From Deltaproteobacteria bacterium (GTDB lineage Bacteria; Myxococcota; Myxococcia; SLRQ01), in assembly GCA_029210625.1 (NCBI GenBank), contig JARGFU010000009.1:1-64000 (forward strand): 64,000 nt of DNA, written 5' to 3'. The translations under genes were made by a program, and so were the position numbers. The notes beneath the pieces are model-generated. The model was given only the letters and a program-made list of their open reading frames with translations. It had not been told where the DNA came from and did no database searches. How positions within the stretch are numbered: position 1 is the stretch's first letter; each line of letters begins with the position of its first letter. Shown here piece after piece: positions 39,188 through 48,308 of this stretch.

Positions 39188-41278
39188 ATGCTGATTCACG
39201 AGATCGTACTTCAAGGGGTGCCGGGGAGCCCGGGGATGTCCCGGCTCACCATCGGGCGGGGGCTCACCGTGCTGGTGCCCACGCCGGGGCAGCCGCCGCT
39301 CCCGCTGGTCCGGCTGATCGCCCACATCCTCTTCGACGAGAGCGTGGAGCCGCCGCCGGATCTGGTCGCGCCCGGCGCCGAGGCCTCGCGCGCCGGCCTG
39401 ACCCTCCAGGACGCCGGCGGGCGGGTCTATCGCATCCTCCGGGATCTGAAGCGCGGGAGCGTTCAGCTCCTCGTCCTCGATCCCGCGACCCAGCAGTTCA
39501 ACCCGGTCTCCACCCGCGCCGCCGAGGTCGGGCAGTACCTCCGCTCGCAGGCGCAGGTGCCCGCGCTCGACCTGATCGAGGGGCTCTTCTCCCTCCAGGC
39601 CAGCGACTCGCCCTCGCGGCGCCCCCTGGCGGCGGCCGCCCCGGAGCCAGCCTCCGCGAGCTCGCCCTTCGGCGGGCTCGCCGGCCGCACGGCCACGCCG
39701 CCCGGCGGGCTGCCGGCCAAGCGCTCGCTGCCGCCCTCCGACGCCCACTTCCCGGGCTTCACGGGAGGGCTGGACGCGGGGCCCGCGGCGGGCGGCGGGA
39801 CCGGGCTGGGGATGAGCCGGGAGGAGCTCGAGAAGCGGATCGCCGAGCTGGAGGTCCAGGCCACGGCCCTCGCCGAGGTCGATCAGGTGCAGTTCGAGCT
39901 CGACGGGCTGCAGCAGAAGGTCGACGCCATCGACCAGCAGCTCTCCAGCGTGAAGGAGCTCGAGGCCCGCCTCGAGGAGCTCGACCGCCAGCTCGAGCGC
40001 TTCGGTGATCTCTCGGCGTTGCCCGAGGACTTCGGCTCCAAGGTGGCAGGCTTCGCCGCCTCCAAGGACCGCCTCGACCGGGCCCTGGAGCGGATCGAGG
40101 TCGAGCGGGGCTCCTTCGAGGAGCACGCCGCGGTGCCCGGAGAGCCCCTGCAGCGCAACCGCATCTTCCTGGGTGGCCTGGCCGGCGGGCTCGTCCCCTT
40201 CGGCCTCTCCATCGCGGTCGACGTGCGCAGCCTGGCGCTCCTCGCGCCCATCGGGCTGGGGGCCGCCGCCTTCGGGCTGCTGCGCCACTTCGACGGCCAG
40301 GAGGATCACGCCGGCCTGGGCCGCCGCATCGCGGCCCTGGACGAGCGGGCGGAGAAGGCCCGGCGCACCTTCGAGCTCGAGACCTCCCTCGTGCGCCGCA
40401 CCATGGAGCAGGTGGGCGCCGAGTCGCCCGAGGAGCTGGTGGCGCGGCTGGGCAAGCGCGAGCAGGCCCTCCAGGCCCGCCACGCGGCCGACGCGCAGCT
40501 CGCGGCGAAGCGAGACAGCCCCGAGGCCCAGGCGAGCATGGCGGAGCGGGGCCGGCACTCCGTGCGGATCGCCGAGCTCGAGGGCAAGCTCGCCGGCGCG
40601 GGCGGCTTCGTCCAGGACCCCGCGGATCTGCGCCGGGAGATCGAGGGCCTGAAGGCCGAGCTGGCCCGGATGGAGGGGGGCGGCGTCTCCCTCGAGCTCG
40701 GCGGACCGCCCACCGGCGGCTACGGGGCGACTCCCCCGGGGCAGCCCGGCTTCGGCAGCCTGGGCGGCGGCTCCTTCGGCGCGACCTCGCCCCTGATGGG
40801 AGGCCCCTCCGAGGCGCCCTCGGCCGAGGTGGCCGCGCCGCCGAACCCCGGGCCCGAGCTGCTCTCCCTGCTCTCGGACGTCCTCCACCGGCCCATCGAG
40901 GAGCTCCTCGGCGCGGTGGGGCCGCGACTCTCCCAGTACGTCGCCGCGCTCTCCCAGGGCCGCTGGCGAGGCGCCAGCTTCGTGGGCAAGGCCGACCTCC
41001 AGATCGACGAGGCGACCGGCCCCTCCCTCGACTGGGCCTCGCTCTCGCCCGCCGACCGCGACCTGGCCTACCTGGGCCTGCGGCTGACCGTCGCCGAGCT
41101 GGCGGTGCGCCAGAGCGCGACCCCCTTCGTCCTCGACGAGCCCCTCCTGGGATCGGCCCCCCAGGGGCTGGTCATGAAGATGCTCGCCGCCCTCGGCGGC
41201 GTCACCCAGATCCTCCTCCAGAGCTCGGACCCCGCCTGGCAGCAGGCGGCGACGACGGTCCACCCCCTGGGCAGCTGA
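39188..41278 (+). CDS. Degenerate SMC/YhaN-like coiled-coil ATPase homologue
   Basis: The ends of this 696-residue protein match the Rad50/YhaN-type ABC ATPase pattern. The N-terminus reads LTIGRGLTVLVPTPGQPP, where functional relatives carry a P-loop. The C-terminus reads LSPADRDLAYLGLRLTVAEL and FVLDEPLLGSAP, in place of the signature and Walker B segments. The lysine/serine of Walker A and the signature glycine are gone, so ATP binding is doubtful. The middle holds long coiled coils (about residues 215-300 and 375-500) split by two membrane-like segments near residue 330-360, a layout seen in YhaN-type proteins. The function is unknown. It is placed between rplS and rnhB, 2 bases before rnhB, which suggests co-expression. 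Confidence 0.68.
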   Translation: MLIHEIVLQGVPGSPGMSRLTIGRGLTVLVPTPGQPPLPLVRLIAHILFDESVEPPPDLVAPGAEASRAGLTLQDAGGRVYRILRDLKRGSVQLLVLDPATQQFNPVSTRAAEVGQYLRSQAQVPALDLIEGLFSLQASDSPSRRPLAAAAPEPASASSPFGGLAGRTATPPGGLPAKRSLPPSDAHFPGFTGGLDAGPAAGGGTGLGMSREELEKRIAELEVQATALAEVDQVQFELDGLQQKVDAIDQQLSSVKELEARLEELDRQLERFGDLSALPEDFGSKVAGFAASKDRLDRALERIEVERGSFEEHAAVPGEPLQRNRIFLGGLAGGLVPFGLSIAVDVRSLALLAPIGLGAAAFGLLRHFDGQEDHAGLGRRIAALDERAEKARRTFELETSLVRRTMEQVGAESPEELVARLGKREQALQARHAADAQLAAKRDSPEAQASMAERGRHSVRIAELEGKLAGAGGFVQDPADLRREIEGLKAELARMEGGGVSLELGGPPTGGYGATPPGQPGFGSLGGGSFGATSPLMGGPSEAPSAEVAAPPNPGPELLSLLSDVLHRPIEELLGAVGPRLSQYVAALSQGRWRGASFVGKADLQIDEATGPSLDWASLSPADRDLAYLGLRLTVAELAVRQSATPFVLDEPLLGSAPQGLVMKMLAALGGVTQILLQSSDPAWQQAATTVHPLGS

Positions 41279-41279
41279 G

Positions 41280-41996
41280 GTGGCGGTGGCGTCGGGCTCC
41301 CGGCAGATGGTCCTGCGCCTCGACGCGGCCCCGGGTGAGGAGGGGCCGGTCCTGGGCTGGGGCGAGCGCTGGGCTCGGAGCCGGGGCCTGGAGGCGATCT
41401 GCGGGGTCGACGAGGTGGGCCGGGGGCCCCTGGCCGGTCCGGTGGTGGCCGCCGCGGTGGTCCTGCCCCGGCCCCTGGAGGAGGCCCTCTGCGCGGAGGG
41501 GCTCGACGACTCCAAGAAGCTCGACGCCCGCCGCCGCGAGCGCCTCGACCGGCGGATCCGGGAGGGAGCGGCCTGGGGCCTCGCCGAGGTCGACGTCGAG
41601 ACCATCGATCGGATCAACATCCTCCAGGCGAGCCAGCTGGCCATGCGGCGGGCGATCGACGACCTGGCCGGGCGGCACCCCGGGGTCGAGCCCGCCTGCC
41701 TCCTGGTGGACGGTCACCTCGTCCTCGAGCCCTCTCCCCTGCCGCGGGCGGTCCAGCGCGCGGTGGTGAAGGGAGACAGCCGCTCGGTGGCCATCGCCGC
41801 GGCCTCGGTGGTGGCGAAGGTGCACCGGGACGCCCTGATGGTGACCCTGAACGGCCGCTACCCCGGCTACGATCTGGCGAGGAACAAGGGGTACCCGACC
41901 AAGGTGCATCGGGAGGCCCTGGCCGCCCTCGGGCCCACCCCGATCCACCGCCGCAGCTTCAAGGGCGTGCTCCCCGAGGAGGGGGCGAGCGAATGA
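41280..41996 (+). CDS. rnhB: Ribonuclease HII
   Basis: RNase HII removes ribonucleotides from DNA and RNA in hybrids. The 238-residue protein has the catalytic aspartates in GVDEVGRGPLAGP (near residue 43) and LLVDGHL (near residue 142). KGDSRSVAIAAASVVAKVHRD and the Tyr/Gly-rich NKGYPTKVH also match the family. About 35 extra residues precede the core. The start is GTG at 41280, 1 base after the previous stop. The stop overlaps rsmI by four bases. Confidence 0.94.
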   Translation: MAVASGSRQMVLRLDAAPGEEGPVLGWGERWARSRGLEAICGVDEVGRGPLAGPVVAAAVVLPRPLEEALCAEGLDDSKKLDARRRERLDRRIREGAAWGLAEVDVETIDRINILQASQLAMRRAIDDLAGRHPGVEPACLLVDGHLVLEPSPLPRAVQRAVVKGDSRSVAIAAASVVAKVHRDALMVTLNGRYPGYDLARNKGYPTKVHREALAALGPTPIHRRSFKGVLPEEGASE

Positions 41997-42841
41997 GCGA
42001 GGCCGGACAGGGGATGGGGACCCTCTACCTCCTGGGGACCCCCATCGGGCACCTCGGCGACGTCAGCGACCGCCTGCGGGAGGTGCTCGCCTCGGTCTCG
42101 GTGCTCGCCTGCGAGGACACCCGCACCACCCGCAAGCTGCTGGAGCGCTTCCAGATCAAGGGCCCGAAGCTGGTGGCCTTGCCCTCCCACGACGAGGCCC
42201 GCCGCGCCGAGCCCCTCCTCGAGGTGCTGCGGGAGGGCCGGGACGTGGGCCTGGTCTCGGAGGCGGGGATGCCGGTGGTCAGCGATCCCGGCGCCCTCCT
42301 GGTGGCCGGCGCGGAGGCCCTCGGCGCGCCCGTCGTGGTGGTGCCGGGCCCCAGCGCCGTGACGACCGCCCTGGCGGCGAGCGCCTTCCCGGGGGGCCGC
42401 TTCCACTTCCTCGGCTTCCTCCCCCGCAAGGGGAGCGATCGCCGCGAGCTGATCGCCGAGGCCGGCCGGTGGCCGGGGACCCTGGTGCTCTTCGAGGCGC
42501 CCGCCCGGCTGAAGAAGACCCTCGGCGATCTGGCCGAGGCCTGGGGTGGGTCGCGGCGGGCCGTGATCTGCCGGGAGCTGACCAAGCTCCACGAGGAGCA
42601 CCGGCGGGGCACCCTCGCCGAGCTCCGCGACGGGCTCGAGGAGAAGGTCCGCGGGGAGATCACCCTGGTCATCGCGCCCGCCGAGCGGGCCGAGGGACCC
42701 TCTCTCGGCCTCGAGGAGGCGCTGGAGCAGGTCCAGGCGAGGGTCGAGGGGGGTGAGCGGCTGAAGGATGCCTGCAAGGCCGTGGCGAGCGAGAGCGGGC
42801 TCTCGTCGCGAGAGCTCTACCAGGCGGCGCAGGCCCGCTGA
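41993..42841 (+). CDS. rsmI: 16S rRNA (cytidine-2'-O)-methyltransferase
   Basis: RsmI methylates C1402 of 16S rRNA. The 282-residue tetrapyrrole-methylase-fold protein has LYLLGTPIGHLGDVSDR, CEDTRTTRKLL, VSEAGMPVVSDPGALL, and VPGPSAVTTALAAS. FLGFLPRKGSDRR and EAPARLKKTL, all standard, follow. The ATG overlaps the rnhB stop. Confidence 0.95.
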   Translation: MSEAGQGMGTLYLLGTPIGHLGDVSDRLREVLASVSVLACEDTRTTRKLLERFQIKGPKLVALPSHDEARRAEPLLEVLREGRDVGLVSEAGMPVVSDPGALLVAGAEALGAPVVVVPGPSAVTTALAASAFPGGRFHFLGFLPRKGSDRRELIAEAGRWPGTLVLFEAPARLKKTLGDLAEAWGGSRRAVICRELTKLHEEHRRGTLAELRDGLEEKVRGEITLVIAPAERAEGPSLGLEEALEQVQARVEGGERLKDACKAVASESGLSSRELYQAAQAR

Positions 42842-42845
42842 CGCT

Positions 42846-42875
42846 GAGGCGGATGCCGAGGCCGAGGCCAGGGTC
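42846..42875 (+). repeat. Five-unit degenerate hexamer array between convergent genes
   Basis: Units GAGGCG, GATGCC, GAGGCC, GAGGCC, AGGGTC fill the 36 bases between the rsmI stop and the stop of the convergent outer-membrane gene. Five units again, but the consensus differs from the GTNNAC elements. Confidence 0.45.
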
Positions 42876-42877
42876 GC

Positions 42878-44266
42878 CTAGAAGTTGACCTCGCCCGTGA
42901 GCATGATCCCGAAGAGCGTCGTCTCCTCGACGCGGAAGCGGCGGCCCGGCTGATCGTAGCGGAAGTCGTAGTTCGGGTTCTGCTCGGGGTTGGGGCTAAC
43001 GTCGGAGGTGGGATCGGTGTCGATGCCCGGCAGCTCGACCAGCCCCGTGTCGTCGAGATCCTTGCCGATCGACTCGCCGGTGAGGAAGTGCTCGGTCTCG
43101 TGGCCGTAGGTGGCCAGGACGTGGAACTTCGCGTAGCGCGAGGCCTGGACCCGCACGCCCAGGGTGCCCGAGAGGCGCAGGAACTCGTCGCCGTAGAGGG
43201 ACTTCTGCAGGGCGTCGGAGAGCTCGTTGAAGACCCGGCCCTCGGAGACGTAGTCGGCGGTGAAGGAGAGCTGGAAGGCCACCCGGACGTAGCGCTCCGG
43301 ATCGACGTAGGGGAGGAACTCGGCGCCGAAGGTCATGCCGCCCACGTGGGAGGGCATGTAGCCGCCGCGGTTGTTGCCCTCCCGCACCCACTCGTGGCCG
43401 ATGGGGTCGTTGGTGCAGGTCGTGCCGACCTGGTCGTCGTCGGGATCGAAGTCGGCCAGGTTCGAGGGGTTCTCGCAGTTGTGCCAGGCGTGAGGCACCT
43501 GGGGGGAGGGCAGGCGGTAGTGGAAGTCCACGAAGGGATCGACCAGGCCCAGGTTCTTGGAGAGCGCGGTGTAGAAGGTGAAGTAGTTGGTCTTCTCTCC
43601 GATGGCCGCGGGGTTGGCGCTGTCGTGGGAGACGTTGGACTGGCTGCGCTTGTCGGCGGTCGGGGCCTGCCAGTCGAAGCCGATGGTCCAGGAGGGATCG
43701 TAGCGATCGCGCTCGTCGTTGAGGATTCCCCAGGCCAGGCCGACGTGGAAGTCACCCAGGCCGCCGCGGTAGGAGTTGTTGTCCGAACCCACGAAGGGGT
43801 CGAAGTCGAACATCGCGCCGGTGCAGTTCACCGTGTCGATGGTGCCGTTCGGACAGATGCCGTCCTGCTGGAAGATCGTCGACTGCTGGGGCAGCCCGTC
43901 GAGATCCGCCGATCGCCAGGTCTGGGTGTCGGCGAAGACGATGGGCAGCATGAAGTTGATCTCGAGATCCTTGTAGAGGCCCGCCCGGGCCCGGATCTGC
44001 ATCTCGCTGATCACCTGCTTGTGGCGCAGCTCCGTCACGTCGAGGATGCCGCCGCCCTGGAGGTTCTCCCGGGTGATCTTGCTCTGCTTGAGCACCCGGT
44101 TCCACCCGAGCTCGAGCTCGAGGTCGAAGGGGTCCTCGCCGTCGGCGGCGTCGGCGACCTCGGTGATCTCGGCGGCCCGGGCAGCGCCCGGGACGGCGAG
44201 GGCCGGCGGGATCAGCGCCAGACAGAGTGCGAGAATCAGCGGATGGCGGCTCGGCTGGACGCGCAT
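42878..44266 (-). CDS. Outer-membrane beta-barrel-like protein of unknown function
   Basis: The start at 44266 was chosen over a TTG at 44284 because GGGAGGGAG lies 8 bases before it. The signal peptide (RHPLILALCLALIPPALAV) ends near AARAAE. The 462-residue product alternates polar and aromatic residues over the whole length and ends in phenylalanine (LTGEVNF). Both are marks of an outer-membrane barrel; strand-like pieces include VRVAFQLSFTADYV and FHVLATYGHE. There are four to six cysteines, perhaps in loops. No transporter family could be assigned. The neighbouring NtrC-type regulator gene may control it. Confidence 0.7.
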   Translation of the reverse strand: MRVQPSRHPLILALCLALIPPALAVPGAARAAEITEVADAADGEDPFDLELELGWNRVLKQSKITRENLQGGGILDVTELRHKQVISEMQIRARAGLYKDLEINFMLPIVFADTQTWRSADLDGLPQQSTIFQQDGICPNGTIDTVNCTGAMFDFDPFVGSDNNSYRGGLGDFHVGLAWGILNDERDRYDPSWTIGFDWQAPTADKRSQSNVSHDSANPAAIGEKTNYFTFYTALSKNLGLVDPFVDFHYRLPSPQVPHAWHNCENPSNLADFDPDDDQVGTTCTNDPIGHEWVREGNNRGGYMPSHVGGMTFGAEFLPYVDPERYVRVAFQLSFTADYVSEGRVFNELSDALQKSLYGDEFLRLSGTLGVRVQASRYAKFHVLATYGHETEHFLTGESIGKDLDDTGLVELPGIDTDPTSDVSPNPEQNPNYDFRYDQPGRRFRVEETTLFGIMLTGEVNF

Positions 44267-44308
44267 CGGCACGCTCCCTCCCAAGAAAAATCAAGCAGTT
44301 ACCGGCAA

Positions 44309-44338
44309 ACCGTAACAGCGCCCGATCTGGCGAGTCAA
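44309..44338 (-). promoter_or_regulatory. Possible promoter of the outer-membrane protein gene
   Basis: On the minus strand, TTGACT, an 18-base spacer and TACGGT, about 45 bases before the start. An imperfect inverted repeat (GTTACCGG / CCGTAAC, about 44298-44316) overlaps the -10 and could be an operator. Confidence 0.4.
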
Positions 44339-44364
44339 GGAATCGAAGGGCCGGGAAAACGCCC

Positions 44365-45789
<1,425 letters not shown>

Positions 45790-45854
45790 GGGTCTTTCCT
45801 CCAGACGAGCGCACGGTAGCGGTGGGGGTCGGGGGATGTCCATGGGGGCGAGTT

Positions 45855-45906
45855 GCAGAAGCCGCGTTCACGTCCACGTGCACGTCCACGTACACGGGTT
45901 CTCCCG
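45855..45906 (-). repeat. GTNNAC pentad element, copy 6
   Basis: The core at 45866-45895 on the plus strand is GTTCAC, GTCCAC, GTGCAC, GTCCAC, GTACAC, followed by GGGTTCTCCCG. Read on the minus strand it has the full GGGAGAACCC left flank. It lies 76 bases upstream of the regulator's start. Confidence 0.88.
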
Positions 45907-45932
45907 TGTACCTCGGGTAGGGGACGGGCTCC

Positions 45933-45984
45933 CGGGAAAGGCCGTGTACGTAGACGTGGACGTGTACGTGGACGGGGCTTTTCA
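45933..45984 (+). repeat. GTNNAC pentad element, copy 7
   Basis: The core at 45944-45973 is GTGTAC, GTAGAC, GTGGAC, GTGTAC, GTGGAC. GGGAAAGGCC precedes it and GGGGCTTTTCA follows. The last three bases are the complement of the kinase gene's stop codon, so the element abuts that gene directly. With copy 6 it forms a large, roughly inverted pair separated by about 48 bases. Confidence 0.88.
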
Positions 45985-48195
45985 GTCCTTCCGCCGAAGC
46001 GGCACCACGACCCCCCCGGGCCCCTCGTCGATCTCCTCCTCCTCGACGCTCTCGGTCCCCAGGCGTTCGCCACCGGAGAGCGGCAGCCGGACCACGAACT
46101 CGGTGCCCATCCCGGTCCGGGAGAAGACCTCGAGGGTGCCGCCGTGGTTGCGGATGAGGCGCTGGCAGATGGGCAGGCCCAGGCCGGTGCCCCGCTCCTT
46201 GGTGGTGAAGAAGGGGATGAAGAGGTTGGCGCGGTCGGTGGCGGAGATGCCGGGGCCGGTGTCGGCGACCCGCAGCTCGATGATGTCGCTGCCGGGGCCG
46301 GGCTGATGAGGACCGCCGCCGGGGGCGGGTCGCAGCCGGGTGCGCAGCTCGAGTCTCCCCTCGCCCCCCATGGCCTGCACGGCGTTGAGGGCGAGGTTGA
46401 TCAGGACCTGCTGGAGCTGCTCGGGGTCCGCCTGGATCGGGGGCAGGCCCTCCTCGAGGGCGAGGCTGATGCCGACGGTCTCGGGGATCTCCCGCTTCTC
46501 GAGGAGGCGGAGGGTCTTGCGGACGACCTCGTTGAGGTCGGTGTCGGTGAACTTCGCCTTCAGGGGCCGGGCGTAGTCGAGGAACTGGGAGACGACGCCG
46601 TTGAGGCGGTCGGTCTCGTCGATGATGATCTGGAGGAACTCGCCCTCGTCGCCCTTCATGCTCTCGGGATCGAGGTACTGGGCGGCCGCCTTGATGGCCC
46701 CGAGGGGGTTGCGGATCTCGTGGGCGAGGCCGGCGGCCATCTCGCCGAGGGCGGCGAGGCGGTCGCGCTCCTTCATCCGCTCGTAGAGCTTCGAGTTCTC
46801 GACCAGGGTGGCCAGGACCTCGCTGACCATGATCAGGGCCGCGATCTCGTTGGAGGAGAAGGCCTCGTAGACCCGCTCGTCCCGCAGGTTGAGGAAGCCC
46901 ACGACCCCGTGGCTGGTGCCCAGGAGGGGCACGGCCACCCCCGAGCCCATCCGCTCCATGGCCTCGAAGGAGCGGGCGAGGCGGGCGACCGCCGGAGGCT
47001 CGTGGTGGGTGTCCTCCTCGGTGCGCACCGGCCGCTCCACCTGGCGGAGGCTGGAGCGGGCCTGGGTGAGGGAGAGCTCCAGGGTCTCGCGCAGGACGGC
47101 CTTCTTGCCCTCCTGGGCGTTCTCCACCAGGGGCGCCAGGCTGGTGGCGTCGATCCAGCGGGGCGGCTCGGGGCCCCGGTGGGCCACCCTCCGGTAGCCG
47201 GTGGCGTCGGCCGAGAGGACGTAGAAGCTGGCGTGGGTGATCCGGTTGGTCTCGTAGATCCGCTCGAGGAGGCGCTCGGCGGCCATCGTGGGATCGATGA
47301 TGCCGGGCAGCTCCCGGCGCAGGCGGCCGAGGACCCCGGTGAGCTCGTAGCGCTCGGCGAAGAGCCAGGCCATCACCCGCCGCTCGATCCGCGAGCGCAG
47401 GGGATCGGAGATCGTCAGGAGGACCAGCGCCGTGAGCAGGAGGTTGAAGAGGAGGATCGGGGGCGAGTCGCCCACGGCCACCACGATGAAGCCGAAGACC
47501 AGGGCCAGGAGGAGGGCGAGGCCCGAGAGCACCACGATCCGGCCGAGGAGCTCGTTCAGATCCAGCAGGCGGTGCTGGAGGACCGCCTGGGAGAGGAAGA
47601 AGAGGTAGACGACGATGCCGATGTTGCCGATGGCGGCGAAGAGCCCGGAGAGGCCGGGGATGAAGGCCGTGCCGGCGAAGCCCAGGGCGATGATCCCGCC
47701 GACGACGACGTAGTTCACCCGGGTGCGCTCGATGCGGCTCTCCGCCAGGTTCCGCTGCTGGTGGGCCAGGTAGAAGAGGGTCAGCAGGGAGCCGAAGGCG
47801 AAGGTCGCCACCACCGAGCGGGCGATGAAGCTGCGGACCAGGGGGGAGAAGGCCACCGCGGTCGAGAGGATGGCGCCGCCCAGGAGCGCCCGCTCGAAGC
47901 CCTTGCGCATGATCGGCGGCGGCGTGGGGGCGTGGGTGTGGAGAGCGGGGAAGGCCTGGAAGAAGCGGTAGGCCGAGACCGGCATCGCCGCGCCGGAGAC
48001 GAGGATCAGGCGGGAGAAGATCTCCCCGCCGGTCGCCGCCAGCAGGAAGTCGGTGAGGAGCCAGACCGAGAGGTTGCCCGAGAGCAGGGCGAAGAGCTGG
48101 GCGTGGCGCCGCTCGGTGGCTCGCAGGGAGACCGCGACCGCCAGCACGGCGGCGATGAGCGCGGCCATGAAGGCCGACTGTGCTCTCAGGTCCAT
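45982..48195 (-). CDS. Membrane histidine kinase with 7-helix N-terminus and GAF-like domain
   Basis: The 737-residue protein has about seven hydrophobic helices in the first 270 residues. A GAF-like sensor (about residues 300-460, GSGVAVPLLGTSHGVVGFLNLR) follows, then a HisKA domain with His492 in LAHEIRNPLGAIKAAAQ. The HATPase domain has NLALNAVQAM, DTGPGIS and GTGLGLPICQRLI. The layout resembles kinases that sense membrane or redox signals and control NtrC-like regulators. The start at 48195 was chosen over 48234. It has a promoter-like TTGCGG-16-TACATT upstream on the minus strand, and the regulator gene follows downstream. Confidence 0.93.
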   Translation of the reverse strand: MDLRAQSAFMAALIAAVLAVAVSLRATERRHAQLFALLSGNLSVWLLTDFLLAATGGEIFSRLILVSGAAMPVSAYRFFQAFPALHTHAPTPPPIMRKGFERALLGGAILSTAVAFSPLVRSFIARSVVATFAFGSLLTLFYLAHQQRNLAESRIERTRVNYVVVGGIIALGFAGTAFIPGLSGLFAAIGNIGIVVYLFFLSQAVLQHRLLDLNELLGRIVVLSGLALLLALVFGFIVVAVGDSPPILLFNLLLTALVLLTISDPLRSRIERRVMAWLFAERYELTGVLGRLRRELPGIIDPTMAAERLLERIYETNRITHASFYVLSADATGYRRVAHRGPEPPRWIDATSLAPLVENAQEGKKAVLRETLELSLTQARSSLRQVERPVRTEEDTHHEPPAVARLARSFEAMERMGSGVAVPLLGTSHGVVGFLNLRDERVYEAFSSNEIAALIMVSEVLATLVENSKLYERMKERDRLAALGEMAAGLAHEIRNPLGAIKAAAQYLDPESMKGDEGEFLQIIIDETDRLNGVVSQFLDYARPLKAKFTDTDLNEVVRKTLRLLEKREIPETVGISLALEEGLPPIQADPEQLQQVLINLALNAVQAMGGEGRLELRTRLRPAPGGGPHQPGPGSDIIELRVADTGPGISATDRANLFIPFFTTKERGTGLGLPICQRLIRNHGGTLEVFSRTGMGTEFVVRLPLSGGERLGTESVEEEEIDEGPGGVVVPLRRKD

Positions 48196-48206
48196 CGTCC
48201 GCCGGC

Positions 48207-48234
48207 AATGTAGCAGGCAGGCTGGCAGCCGCAA
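48207..48234 (-). promoter_or_regulatory. Possible histidine kinase promoter
   Basis: On the minus strand, TTGCGG (48229-48234), a 16-base spacer and TGC-TACATT (hexamer 48207-48212). It ends 11 bases before the ATG. It repeats the TGCTANNNT pattern. Confidence 0.4.
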
Positions 48235-48260
48235 CGACCGGGATCACAGCCGGCTGGCAC

Positions 48261-48282
48261 TCCTGTCACGATCCTGACAGGA
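48261..48282. promoter_or_regulatory. Inverted repeat between the divergent kinase and transglycosylase genes
   Basis: Perfect 7-base arms TCCTGTC and GACAGGA flank 8 bases. It lies between the two divergent starts (48195 and 48309) and overlaps a CTGACA/TATCGA promoter-like pair reading toward the transglycosylase. A shared operator is plausible. Confidence 0.4.
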
Positions 48283-48308
48283 GGCCGCGTCCTTTGTTAT
48301 CGAGGTTC

